Notes under the pieces: model-generated | What the model was told of the DNA's origin: nothing | The model's database searches: none | Seen by the model: only the letters and a program-made list of their open reading frames with translations | Position numbers and translations under genes: made by a program | Shown here: positions 23,587-36,683 of the stretch, piece by piece | Numbering within the stretch: the first letter of the stretch is position 1 | How the letters are laid out: each line of letters starts with the position of its first letter | Source: Taeniopygia guttata | Taxonomy: Eukaryota; Chordata; Aves; Passeriformes; Estrildidae | Assembly (NCBI RefSeq): GCF_048771995.1 | Contig: NC_133026.1 | Span: 122,720,501-122,784,500, forward strand | DNA: 64,000 bases | Reading direction: 5' to 3'

Positions 23587-26500
23587 CCATGGAACCCATT
23601 TCCGACATAGAGATAGGTTTGTTCTCATGTGATCAGTCTTTTTCTAGTAACTGCTGCCAAAGAGTCTGTGATCTCAATAATGCACTAATTTCTCTCAATC
23701 CATTTTCTGTAAAGAAAAAACAAACAGGATGAGAAATATATGCTGGCAAGGTTTATGGCATATCTGGTTCCATGATTCAGTATTTCATAAATAAGTAGTT
23801 ATTTAAGTCTGTTTTTTTCCTTTATAAACAATACTGATGTTTTACTAGCAAATGGTGAACTGTCTTTTTTTCTGTTGACTTTCAGCTGGGGCCAAGGAAT
23901 TTTCATGAATGCTACTATTTCTGGCATGCCTAGAGACTTTTCTGGTATTGTCAAGAACAAAGTGCTTTAAAGAAATGCACAGCCAAAGATGATTGAAGAT
24001 CTGTGCACACAACGTGTGATAATTTTTTCAGCAATTAATTTATTAATGAAAGTCACAATAAACAGAGGAAGCCTTTTAGGATATACTACTGGAAATCCCA
24101 TAGCTATTTCAATTTCATGAACACTTTGCTACGTGAACAGAATTTTCATCAAAATGCATACATTTTTGTGCTGGTAATTCAGTCTGAAAAGCAAGCTGCT
24201 GGGTTTTTAATTCTATTCATACATGCCCTTGAAGTATTTTTGGCAGCAATACCAGGAAGACAGTCACTTCACCAGGATCTGATTCTCAGATTCTCTGCTG
24301 CATGGCAGAGAATAGGGGTGTTTATGGTGCCTTAATGGCAGCATTGGAGCAGATGCTGTCACATTCCCAGCTAAGGGAGCAAGTAATTCCTGTGGCTCAC
24401 ATGGTCCCTCTGATTAAGTGCTTCTTGCTGCTTTCAGGAAGCCATTTGCTGCCCTGCAGTGTTCTCAAATTCGCACACACTTATGTGCATCTCCATTTAA
24501 TTTGTCTCTCCCCCACTCAGCCTGCTGTGCACCATAATATGGAAGAGCAGACTTAACCTCACAGTGATCTTTTATGGCCCAGTATTTCATAGACAGAGGC
24601 CAAGACTGTTGCTTACTCTGATAATTTTAAGACAGATATGTTATCTAGTTTTTCAGCTTTGGATTGATCTTGATTAGGGACAAAACCACCACATGTTGTG
24701 ATTAGAGTAGTCTTTAACCTCTTTTTGCACAAACAGGGTTAAATATTGAAGTGAAGGAACATACTTTTCATTTTCTATCATGGAAGTGCAAGTGGTAACA
24801 GTGATGACTGTGTAACTCAGGAGGTGAAAAATGACCAATCAGTGATGAGCAAACACAGGCAGAAAACATAAAAGCAGACACATAATTCACAGGCCAGACA
24901 GCAAGAGATAAGACACTGCATACGAATAAGAATATGTGGGTGTGAGAGCAAGCAAGTGCTGAAGAAGAGGATCTGACTGCTTCACTGCCAGTGCAATTAC
25001 ACAGAAAGCTCTTCTGCCTGCATTTCGTCAGTAAATACTACCAAGTGGCATGAAACTGGTGAAATAACCCCAAAGGGGTGTATGAAAATGGCAGGCTTGT
25101 TTCCAGGCAAAATAAATTACAATGAGTTAAAGATACCAATATACAACATCTGCCTTACAAATAACTAGCTTTGTTCCTGTTTCTTTCAAAGAATGTTTAA
25201 TTTTGGCTCAGACTTAAATGTTTTTTTCTGGTTTCAGCAAACCATTTGAACAAGACTGTGCATTCTGGATATCAATCACCTAGGTATGTTGGCTGACTAA
25301 ATGTATTATAAATCAAGTAAAAATTGTGCTTCTTCCATTAGTTAATACATTTATTTTATTAATATCTGTTTAAAAAAAAGTCACTGAAAACAAGAATACT
25401 GATATTTCTTGATTTTTGTTAACACTCTATGCTGTAATAAAATATAAGACTCTACTTAGTCATTTGGTTTTTACCAAATCCTTATGGGCTGTCACTGCAG
25501 GTATGACCTAAAATAAGAGGTTATATATCCCAGGTTCTCAGGACTTTTTTGGTTGGCTGCAAAGAAGAAAATGAGAATACTCTTTCCAAAGCTGTGTGAG
25601 AAAGAGGATGAAACACAAAATGAAGAGAAATTGTTTCACCAAGAAGGAGCTTCAAAATTTTAAATTGAATGAAACTTAGTTTTTTAAAGCTTTTCTCCTT
25701 TTTTTTTCACCAATCTCTTAATGCCAGGTTTTAAGGTTGATCTCTGTGGTTCTATGGCTTGGGATGAGCTTTGAAAGTTGTTGTGTACCTCAGCTCTCCT
25801 AAGATGCCTTTTCCTACAGGATCAGCACTTAAGCCCAAAAGAGTCTCTGACTGTCAGGGGACCTGGACATGGGGAGAACCTGTTCCCAATTGTGTCAGGT
25901 TCAAGCTGACTGGATTTTCAGAAGTAACAAACTCACACTTGATCCCCTTAGAAGAATTTTAGATCCAGACCATCAGTGGTTCATTTTTCACCTCAGTCAG
26001 TACTTTTACCATTGGTTTTGGTATTGCATGTCTATACTGCCCTATTTGTTTCAGCATTGGCTGCTATTTCCTTGCTAGTGTATTAAGTTTTAAAAGAACA
26101 GATTTAAAAATATATAGTTATTATGGATTAGGCATACTTGTTCTCCCAAAGTCACAAACGGACAAGCAAAGCTTTTTATTTGCATGCCCCAAGCATTCAG
26201 TGAAAGACAATTTATGAGTAAAATGCATAAACATTTTCCATTGTTCCAGTTGCTGAGCTCTGGGTCACTTCACTAAGTTTGTGGAAGTAGCTGATTGCAC
26301 TCTAGATTCTTAAAGCCAGACTGGATTTCCTGCTTATCTGTTTACTTTGAGTGTCTTTAATGATGCAGGACATATGGCCTGATGCAGTAATACTGGGTTA
26401 CAAGCCATCTTGGGTTTTATGCTGGAGAAAGATTCAGTTACTGTGACTGTTTCACTCAGCCCTTATAAAACTTGGCTGGAGTTTTCTACTGTCTTTCAGA

Positions 26501-28022
26501 AGAAGCTGAACTCCTTCATTGGAGGCTTTTCCACACTTTTGCAAGTTTCAGGATGACCCCATATGAATATTTAGTTTCATGGGTTTCATTTGCGCATTTA
26601 AGTACCAATACAAATCAGTGCATGCTCAAGTGCACTTCTCTGAAGGTTTTAAAATTTTTTTGTTACTATTATTGTGGCTGTTGTTGTTATTGTTCTTCCC
26701 AGCTGGTGATACTTACATTGTCTGGATCTGGTTTAGCCAAATGACAAAAAACCGCATTCTTAAGTGACAAGCTCTCCATCCAGAAGTCTCATGGCTTAGT
26801 TTTCCAAATAATGTGCCTCAACTATTCAATTTTTAGTAGTGTGTCTAACATTAGATTTTAAAAATTATTTGTAAATTAAGGAAAAAATGGCTGAATTAGA
26901 TATAAATACAATTTATAAAAATAGGAGTCTCCATCAGGATCCACTGTTCTGGTATTAAACAATAATAATCAAGCTCCTAACCTAATTTATTCTGCTGAGC
27001 TGGATTAAATAATTGTACAGCCTGAAATATCTGACAATTTTTCACTTAATTTTTTGTAATCTGTACAATTTCCATTATGTTTTGAGGATAAGGCTTCATT
27101 AAATATCTTTAATATTTTACTTTTGCATGATATCTGTGCAAAACCTAGATTGTCTCTTAATGTGGCCAAGTTGTAGTTTATATTCAAGTGGAAAAGAGTG
27201 GGGCAGTTAAATGGGAAGTGCATATTATGTTGCCAAACTACTGGGGTAAAGGACATTTATAGCTTCATTTTCCTGTGCTTGCATAGGCAATGTGAGAAGG
27301 TGGGTAATTTTCTAAGTAGCCTCAGACTGATGTGATTAGTTGTGAGATACTGCAGATGTATGTAGGAAGTGGGCTTGTGTGTGGGACTGGTTATCCAGTA
27401 AATTTCTCTTTCTGCATATGGAATATCCAGGCTGTAGGTGAGCAGGCACGTTTTGCACCTGCAGAAGGCTGTTTGAGAATCCAGGTCAGAATATGTGAGT
27501 GAAGTCCATAAAAACACCAAAATATCAAGTAAGTGATATTGTATTTTCCTCTTCCTCCAGAATACTTGGTTCAGTCTACCCCAAATAATTAAACACTCTC
27601 TTGGAAAGCATTATTAGTGTTGTAATCATAATTCTATCACAAAATTATAGTATTCAGATTAGGAAACCTAAACATTTTTTTTTTAATTAAGAGGAAACTA
27701 GATATGATGGAATAAACAAAAGCTGTTAAACTAATTGCAAACTGGAATCTATGTTTGACAGTATGAAAATTACAAGTGAAATACAATTAATGACTAGAAT
27801 AGTAACAATCTGATTTTACTCACTATGCAAAGTTTAATTTCCTATCTTGTAAATAACAAATTTCATAAACAAGCCAGCAGCTAGATATAATTAATCAGTT
27901 TTTACTAATATGCTAGTGGTGGGTGATAAGCTTTAAACAATGTACATAGAAAATGAGTAGAATTGGAAATTAAAAGGATCTATGTTATTCTATATAAATG
28001 AAGAGTAATTTTTTTCCTTTAG
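23587..28022. other. Long non-coding stretch, no gene recognised
   Basis: AT-rich unique sequence. An octamer ATTTGCAT lies at about 26178 in a stretch that reads like unique non-repeat DNA. No gene, RNA gene or CR1 tail was found. The last bases (ATTTTTTTCCTTTAG, ending at 28022) form a strong acceptor before the next entry. Confidence 0.55.
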
Positions 28023-28289
28023 CACGCTAAAAAAGCCTTGTGGAGGTCACTGGAGAGGAACGGCATCTCAGTCAGCTCTGGCAACACTCCTGTGGCCAGT
28101 GCCACGGTCTCTGCTACTCCATCTGCAAAGCCTCTGATGCTGCTTCTTCAGCTGTGCACATCTCATCAGGGAGCTCCAGGGTGTCTCTGCATGCCATCAG
28201 CAGGGCTGCTGTGCCACTGTGCTGAGACTGTCCCTCTGCTGAATCACAGCTGCCCTTGCAAAAATTGTTCCACAAGGAGCCAATCCTAA
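28023..28289 (+). other. Candidate terminal exon or GC-rich ORF, unknown
   Basis: A long pyrimidine tract ending CCTTTAG at 28022 is followed directly by an open frame of about 88 codons that ends at a TAA at 28287-28289. The segment is clearly richer in GC than both flanks. The peptide is Ser/Ala/Thr-rich at first (ISVSSGNTPVASATV) and Cys-rich later (LNHSCPCKNCSTRSQ). No Met is near the start, which fits a 3' exon rather than a single-exon gene. I recognise no family, and all three plus frames are fairly open, so chance in GC-rich DNA remains a real alternative. Confidence 0.25.
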
Positions 28290-28431
28290 GGGAAGAATAT
28301 TTGAGGGTTTTGGTTGATTTGGGCTTCTTTTTACCCAAGTCAAATGGTCCCAACTGTGAACTCTGGTCAGAGTGAAATTCCAGAAAGGAGCATTTGGAAT
28401 GGTTGCCTTTACAAAGCCATTATGGCAGGGG
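28290..28431. other. Short spacer
   Basis: AT-rich sequence between the GC-rich ORF and the next CR1 stub. No polyadenylation hexamer was noticed just after the stop codon. Confidence 0.5.
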
Positions 28432-28569
28432 GATCATAGAACCATTAGGTTAAGAAAGAACCTTAAGATCTCCGAATCCAACCATTAATCCAGCACTGCC
28501 AAGTCCAACACTAAATGTCCGTAAGTGCCACGTCTACACGTCTTTTTAAATATCTCCGGGGTAGTTATG
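28432..28569 (-). repeat. CR1 LINE 3' stub (about 135 bp)
   Basis: The plus strand carries the reverse complement of a CR1 3' region of the subfamily that reads GATCATAGAACCATTAGG, TCCAACCATTAATCCAGC, ACTGCCAAGTCCAACAC and CCACGTCTACACG, then TTTTTAAATATCTCC. This 3' region differs from that of the 16.24-kb copy, so at least two CR1 subfamilies are represented in the window. No coding sequence is left. Confidence 0.92.
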
Positions 28570-31500
28570 TCATTGCATGGCCAATTGAAACATCACCTGA
28601 AATATTACTTCACTACTTGTTAACTCTACTAATCATTGATGTGTACTATAAAGAATATGGGTTTCTTTGATAATGATTGTCATAGTGTCTGAAATCTCAT
28701 ATTTATTTCTAATTATGCGTTTGATAAAGTGGTGGGGTTTTTCCTCTGCTTTGGACTTTTGACATGTTTTAAGAAGAAATGCATCACCAAGGTTTACCAT
28801 GCTGGAGCCTTGAAGGACCCAATACTATCTGTGGGATGCACAATTATGGTATTACCAAAAGAGATACCATTTATGTTTTCCACATACTATTAAAAATCTT
28901 TTCAACAAAACATATTGTCATTGGGAAAGCAAGTGGCCTTAGCTTTTATGACAGCTCTCCTTCTAGAATGCCATTATAAATTAAAGCTATTGTAGTACAA
29001 GTATTTAACCGAAAATCAACAAGAGGTTGCAAGAAAAAGGCTGCAAGCCCACACACACACAAAAAAAAATCTCCATAGACTGATGCCTTTCATTATCAGG
29101 AAAAGCTGACTTTAGTGTGAATTCTTTATTAATACTTCTAGTCATCTTGGAACATTTCACAGTGTTTCACCCATTTTATTTGGAACCCCTAATCCTGATC
29201 AGTCAATATATATGAATTTCAGTCCAAGCCATCTTCACCAAAAGGCCATTGAATAATTTTACTCTATTAAATATAATTATTAGAAAATGATACACTCCCT
29301 ATAGCATACTTCCATGTAAACAAAGCCCTAATAAAGTAGAGAGAGGAAGAACAAAGGCAGCTGGGGAGGTTCAGGATGCAGAGATGATCTGTTTTCTGGT
29401 GCCTAAGGCCTGACTGCTCTCTTGTATAACTGACTGTATGAACTCCTGAGCTAAATGTAGGGCCTGACTACACTTAATGAACCTTAGAGTGAAATAAAAA
29501 AGACAAATATGTTATGTCTGAATATATGAGGAATTTTTCTTCTTTGAAGACCTTTGGGGACTCTTGCGGTCATTGGAGTTCTCTTCTTCATCTTGATAAA
29601 AGCACTATTGTATCCAGCAGTGTTTGGCTCTGAAACTGTGTTCCAACCTAATATTGAAACCACAAAAGTCTGAGTAATCACCCTGTTTTATTCTTTACAT
29701 TGACCAGTGTCTCTACTATGGTGTCACTGAGGGAAAAGGAAACAGTTCTCTAAAGACACTAACATAGGTTAGTTTAACTTAATCACTGGCCGCAGCCTAC
29801 AGTACTCGTCAGAAAAATATATTAATATGGGACTTTACTGTTCTCAGAGTAGCCTTTGTCAGGAGTTTGAAATGTCTGAAACAAGATAGTTTTAATCCTT
29901 AAAAGTGTACGTCAGTGTTCTGATCTTCATTTTTGAGAGATTTTCTGAAAAAAAATTCAGCATCCCCTTCTGAAGAATAGCTGAGAAACCAGTCACATTG
30001 AACCATATTTCTTCTCTTGTAAACTACCCCTGGCTGTAGTTGGCACTTATACTCTGTTGGATTTTGCTACTTTGGCTCTGAAACAGTGATCAGTGTCTAT
30101 GGACCTATTTTATAAAATTAATTTCAGCAAGGAAAAGAACAGCATATTTGGATTGAAAAAGACCTATTACACTCTTCCCTCTTCTACCTCCTATAAACAC
30201 AAGTTCATTTCTACAGTACATTGTCTGCTTGCTCCGTAAATCTTTGTTTTAAAATCTATGGCTTTACATCACTGTGAAAACTGCATCAGAGCAACACTTT
30301 TTCCTCACATATTTTCCTGAGTCAAAAATTCTTCCTAATCAGCTATGCACATTGATATACTGTTCTACTCTACTATCTTCTGTTTCTGTTCTTTGTAAGG
30401 AGCAAGATGTTTTTACAAAACTTTTCCTGTTAGTACCTGTGTGGTGCCCAAAGACAGTGAAAATATGCTCAATTTTTATCTACTTTTCATATATTTTTTC
30501 TAAGAAACAGCACAACTATGCTTTCATATTCACAAAAATGTGTGTAATATGACACAAATATTATGACCGCAACTTTTTAAGCAACTCACACGTACATATT
30601 CCAGTTTCTTCTGAATACTTGCTTCTACACTTGCCAAACTACACTTTCTTTGTGAAATGTGGCACTGATGCTTTCATAGAGTAATTTATCCAGCTTTCTT
30701 TGATCATTTTCACGTGTTCCTACATATATACTTGCCTCAAATGCTGTCCCTGAGGTTCATCATGTTGGCAATAAAATAAAATTTTACTGTTTCTGGAGAC
30801 TTAGATCAGGTTTTTTAGTAATTTGGTGTGATCTTCCCCCTGTGGGCATATAGAAGCACTGTGAAAATGGGTCTACAAATGGTCTTTTAAATCAAATGGA
30901 TTGATGGTAAATCAATCTGAAATTATAGATAGGTGTAAGTATGCTAATATAAGAACAACAATGAAAATTGTGACAAATTTTGAGTATCTCAGAACAATAA
31001 TTTTTGTTAGACATATCTTTATTTTAAAATAAAAAAGTCTTTCGATCTTAAGGGATTAAACACTCCAAGTTTCTGCCTTTATTGATTTCATCTATAGTCT
31101 TCTGTCATATGCTTTGAAATACTGACCTGCAGCATTTGCAGAGTAACTGTGTCACAGAAACAGCACTCACTGAGCCTGATTTCCAAGAATGGTTGTAGAC
31201 AAAAGTCTTCCTTATTTGCACAAATAGATTTCATGACTGTGTGCACAAACTGTATCCTAATGTGGCCACGGAGGCAGCATTCACAGTGCCAATCCGTGCA
31301 GCACTACAGAAGCATTTGGAGAGCAAATGAATGTGTACTAATGTCTGACACTAACAGCAGATGGACTTCAGGGGAAATTTACTTTACAGCTTTACAAATA
31401 TTTTTAGGCTTTGAAGGAGAATGTGTTGGGGCCCCACTCCAGGTTTGGTTTCATCTGAAAGAAATTTTGTGTGAGTATTTCAGAGCCTGGTCTCTGTGTG

Positions 31501-34500
31501 AATGTAACTGGTAAGTGAGGATGATCAAAATTCATCTCAGAGGTACACTCCTGAACTGAAGTAAGACTGAAATTCAGGACATCCAGAGCTAGTCAAGCAT
31601 TCAATTGTTCTTTTTAGCATACTTGTCATACCTTGTTCAGGAACATAATGAGTCACAAAAGCAAAATATTCCAATGCCTGTTTGCTTTACTTTGCCATAT
31701 GTGGAGGTTTGTTGGTTTTTTGTTTGGTTGGTTGGGTTTTTTTTGCTTTTCTTTTTGTAAATTGGTTGGCTTTTTTTTTTTTTTTTTTAATTACATATTC
31801 TCCAGTGTCTTGTCTTATATGGAAGAAAAGAGAAATGCCCTAAGGGACCTAGATTGCTATTGTGATCAGCCAAATTTCTGGATGAGTGCTTTGAAAAATA
31901 GCTCTTCCATTGCTAAAACAATGTGTATACTCCTCAGCAATATTGTGCAATTCATCAATTCTGCATAGGTTTATAGGTTGAAAAGAAGTCTAGAGAGAAG
32001 GAGCAAACAGAAGAAGAGGACTCTAACTAGGCAATAAAAGTTATTAAGTCCCTTTAGTACTCACAATTTGAAATGTGCAGTGTGAGATGTGTCATTTAGT
32101 CACACATGCACTGTCAGAGCACCCTCAGGGAGCATTAGTCTGGCACTGAAAGTTACCTTAGCAATTCTGCTCTGAGAGAGGAAGAAAAGACTGAGCCAGA
32201 TGGGGAACGTAAAACTTTTGCCAAATCATCTCCAACTTCAGCGGATTTTTTTTGATGGAAAAAGAAGAGGAAAACAAGGGAGAAGAGGATGCTCACAGAG
32301 GTTCTTTGCATATTTCAGAATCGATTTTGTAGTGTTAATTAAGCTTGTATTTTCATTCATGGTTTATATGAACTAGGAGAATACTAACTCCTACTTGGTT
32401 TCCCTTCCTTTTAGCTGAAGGAAAAGAAAGCAATTTTCATACCACAGTTCTTGAATTTGAAAAAGAAAACCAGAGTGGTTTTTGTCAAATTTAATGAAGT
32501 GCTAATCAACAAATCATTCAAGCTTTGTCCTAGTGAGTATATACTTCAGTCTTATCCTGAATCATGGCAAATAAGTTGTGGTGCTCAAAATGCAGCATAT
32601 CATTACATGTGCTTTTTTATGGTAATAATAGATCTTCTCAATGAGACAGCATCTTTTCTATTTCAGCACTGAATATTATGTGGGAAGTTCATAAAATTAT
32701 AATTTGATTTTAATATTAACAGCACAATACATTTTAAATTCACTAGAATCTTTTTAAAACCAGACAAATATCCTTTGCATACAGTTATTATTTTTTATGA
32801 TCTTCAGGACTTCTAAAAGTATAAGAAAATCCAGCCAAAAAAGCCCTAAAAAAAAAGAAAGTCTTGCTGTTGACACAATGAATTTGGGCTCAGTCATGAG
32901 CTATCTTTTTAAGTGCTCACCTTTCCAAAGAAGGCACAGTGTGCAAGGCAATCAGTGCTGAGTTTCTCAGCTCTTCTGTAGTTGGCCCCATAGGAGAAAT
33001 AGAAGTTCTGAAATTGTCCTGATTTTTCCATATAAATACCAGAGCATATGGAGACATGTATCTGAGCCTGTGTATTCCGACTCTTTGGCAGACAATACTT
33101 AAACTTCAAAGTCTACAGTGACTCATAAAGATTATTTTTAAAAAGGAGGAATCTTTCTTAATTGAAACAAATGTAATCAAAAATTGGAAAGCCTCACTGC
33201 CTTTAATAGAATATGTTGATCAGGAATTACTAAGTTAAGAAATAAAGATAATATTCTGCTTTTCCCATGGACTGTCTCCCCTGGAGGACCATGGGTCATT
33301 TTTGTATTGTATCTGTTTTGCTAGCATTTAGTCCAATTATAACACCTTCACTCAGTTCTCCAAACACCACGAAGCAATGGCAGAAAAAAGAATGCAGATT
33401 ATACAAGACTGATAGAATTGTTGCTGGAGATGCATTTACAGAGGCTTTGAGGTTTCATCTGAAATCCCTCTAGGGTACTGTTTGAACTTGATCCAGTTCT
33501 GCCACATCTTGACCATAGCCTCATTGTGTCTTTCTCAAGCTTTCAGCATTAAATTTTACAGCAAACAAACAAACATACACCCAAAGCATCTCCACTGTCT
33601 CATCTTTCCAGAATGACAGACCATGTACACTAGATGGTTCATATTTTACAGTAATTTAATTATTTCTAAAAACATATTATCTGGAACTCTGATAATATTT
33701 GTCATTCATAATTTAGAAAGTAGTAAAGAATTCAGATTTCGTTGTGTATATTCTGCCGTTCTTCTTGAGATTATGATTTTACTTCTTCCATACCCCCACT
33801 AACATGTCTAGAAATGGTTTTATGTAAATTTTAGAAATTATAATCTTAATGTTTTATGTCATTGCAATGCACAAACCTGCATGTTCAGTAAGATCAGAAT
33901 CAGGACCTTTATTTTTCCAAAGGAAGTGAAATCTTGGTGCAAATAACACAAAGGTACAAAAATAAAAAAAAAATATATAAACATATGTATACTTTGTCCT
34001 ACTGTGTATATAATGCCACTGTGTCTTTCTTTTCTCAGTCCAGTCCAGCATGCAGGCTTCTCACTTTCAACCTCAGCTACAAGCAGGAGTAAAGTCAGTT
34101 TCTGTGGCAACTTTATCATACTGGTGACAAAAGTTAGGAGGGAAGATGTGCACAGGAAAGAGAACTGAACTTATAGTATGGGGCTACCTCTATCGTCAGC
34201 ACACAGCATGGCCCAGTGTTCAGGGCATATGGACTACTCAGTGTCATTTAATGTGTTAAATTGGCAACATTTTAGACCCTATCCATGCCAAAAACTCTCT
34301 GTTCAGATACAGAAAGTATCTGAAGACAGCACAGGGTATGGGAAGGAAAATGGGTTTAGTGGTTTGGATGTAAAATGTGGTGTTGCTTGAACTTCATTTA
34401 CTGTAGTAGGTGCAGACCCAGTCTTTATATTTAACCCTCTGAGTGTTGGGTACCACTGAGGAGGAGGAAACAGATATGATGAGATGTTAACAGATGTGAT

Positions 34501-34889
34501 TAGTTTTAGTCATAGATTTGATTGAGAAGGAGCTGCAAGAAGTAAGATATTAAAGTTCATAAACAGCAATTTATAAAATCCATTAACTGTTGCTATTTTT
34601 ACTACAGAAATAGCAGAGCTCTCCTGGAGACTGGAAATGCCTTCAATTTTGAACATGAGACCAGAGGACGACAAGTATATTAATTTTTTTTCATAATTGT
34701 AGTATACTTTCAGATTACCCACATCCATCAGGTTGGAGCTTGACTACCTTTCTCTTAAAACAAATTAATATGCCCAAATTTTTCAATAAGTTTGTGAATA
34801 TGAAATAACTGCTATGAAAAAGAAAAAAGAAGATTAATTTTGTATTATAAGACTGTAGGTTAGCTTGATCGTGTTGACATACACTGTAC
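28570..34889. other. Long non-coding stretch, no gene recognised
   Basis: About 6.3 kb of AT-rich sequence. The longest frame (121 codons plus, 31149-31514) encodes no recognisable domain. A T/G-rich low-complexity tract lies at 31705-31788. A short AAAC repeat occurs at about 33562-33574. No RNA gene was seen. Confidence 0.6.
31705..31788 (+). repeat. T/G-rich low-complexity tract
   Basis: Runs of T broken by GG and G (GGTTTGTTGGTTTTTTG, then GGTTGGTTGGG and a final 18-T run). It is a slippage-prone low-complexity stretch with no gene. Confidence 0.9.
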
Positions 34890-34968
34890 TCATAGAATCA
34901 TAGAATTTTTTGGGTAGCATGGGACCTTTAAAGGTCAGCTAATCCAAACCCCTGCAGTGAGCAGTACA
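34890..34968 (-). repeat. CR1 LINE 3' stub (about 75 bp)
   Basis: The plus strand reads CATAGAATCATAGAAT, then GGGACCTTTAAAGGTCA and AACCCCTGCAGTGAGCAG, which is the reverse complement of a CR1 3' terminus including two 8-bp tail units. It is truncated within the 3' untranslated region. Confidence 0.9.
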
Positions 34969-36621
34969 ATATAACATGCTGACACTAGCAGTATGCTTTG
35001 GATCCTCCTAATTTTTGATGATTGGCAAGGGGTGTATACCTTTGTCAATAGCCAAAAGATTCATTACTCATTTTCCCTGGTTAAATTCTCTAACAGTAAT
35101 AATATACATTGAACAAACATATTCAAAGAATATTCACAGTGCACACAGGTTTAATCTAAATTTCTCTAAATATTTCCTAGCAGAACTCTGTTTTGTGTTC
35201 TTGATCACGATAAAAAACATGTTTCCTTTTGAATTGTAAAACTCTGAATACTCTTTAAGTATTTTCATATGAGATAAAACAGCAGGGTTTTCTTCTCACA
35301 GTCTCATTCTCAGAAATGGTTGAAATACTCAGATTGAAATATTAGGGGGGAGAAAAGGTACAATTCAGGTAATAAGCAGAATAAGGAACTTTCATTTAAA
35401 ACTGCTAACAATTAGAAAAGTTCTAAGGAATTGGAAGTAAAGGCTTTGCACATGAAGCAGAGTTCTGTTCAAGTTTGTCATGGACAGCTTTGCCTATAAA
35501 TAGTGATGCATGAGACATTTTTATTTTTGTCAAGCATCTCATATGAATACTTGCTAAATTGTTGGTATAATTCCCATCAGCAAGTTGGTTAGAAACTGAC
35601 TAGTGCTATTTGTTTCCTTGGGTTATGTGACTAATTTTATTATTCATTATTTATAATAAAAACAATTACGCTCTAAGCCAGGGCTCTGTAGGTATGGCCA
35701 AGTACTCACACACTTTGCTCATAGCAATTTGCAGTCTAATATGAAACAGGTCCCCACAAGCCATGGCAACAATAGCAGACAGTGATCAAACTGCACATGT
35801 CAGTGAACACAACAGCACTAAGAATATGCTTTCATGGTGTCCTGGCTCTGTTTCTCTGCCAGTAGTTGATCTCCGTGACACAAGTTCAGGCTTAGACCGT
35901 AACTTGGGAGTACTAAATCACTGAAGATTGTTTTAGAGGCAAATAAATCCAATGTGTGCATGTTCATGAATAGATACACGGGCATACCATGTCTCAGGTG
36001 CTTTCTGAGCTCCGCTTTGGCGTTGCAGTGCTGGCAGGAGGCACTGCAGCAGCCGCAGCTCCTCGGCTGCAAGCACAGGAGGGCGAGGCTGCAAATGCTC
36101 TGCCATCAGCAGTTCCCAGGGTTTGGATGTAACTCAATAACAGAGACTTGTTTATAGCTCAGACTTAAAAGCATTTACACAGGCTGTCTGAAGTTGCTGA
36201 GGATTCACAAATTTTCCTGCAATAGCTGTTGTCACAGTGACTGCAAGTAAAATAGTCATATGGGTAATAGCAAGATCCTCATTCCTGAAATTATTTGTAT
36301 CTATGTATTCAGCTACCTTAAAATAACGTGTGCAATGAGTAAACCATAAACTTTTATATGGAGAAATTAATGAGCCATGTGTTTTAGTGATGTTGCAACC
36401 TACTTGCCCCGTAATTAAGATTCAGCAGGGATTACTATTAAGAGAAATCAGTTTCCTGAGGAGTAAAGACAAAATCGTTCTTTTGGCTTGTGGTCCTGAT
36501 GTTACATATGAACTTTGTCCTCGTAGAAGGCTCATACTCTTCCTGGCAATACCCATGCTGCTTGATCAAAGGTGACTTTCAAATTCAGTGAATAACATCT
36601 GCTATGCAGGCTCATGATCTC
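34969..36621. other. Non-coding stretch, no gene recognised
   Basis: AT-rich except for a short GC-richer patch at about 36000-36110 (GCAGCAGCCGCAGCTCC). No gene is supported. The sequence lies just beyond the 3' end of the near-full-length CR1. Confidence 0.55.
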
Positions 36622-36683
36622 ACGGAATCACAGATTAATGAGGTTGGAAGAGACTTCTAAGATCATCAAGTACAACCTATGCC
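36622..36683 (-). other. CR1 3' untranslated tail
   Basis: On the minus strand the tail reads through GGTTGAGGTGTTAGGGC, TTGTACTTGATGATCTTAG, AAGTCTCTTCCAACCTC and ATTAATCTGTGATTCCGTG. The last bases are the degenerate 8-bp unit that CR1 uses in place of poly(A). This 3' region differs from those of the 16.24-kb and 28.43-kb copies, so it represents a further CR1 subfamily, which I do not name. Confidence 0.9.

Noticed and set aside
25735-25765. Possible CR1 tail (GATCTCTGTGGTTCTATGG)
   Set aside because: Only the last few bases resemble the 8-bp unit, and the upstream CR1 3' sequence is absent.
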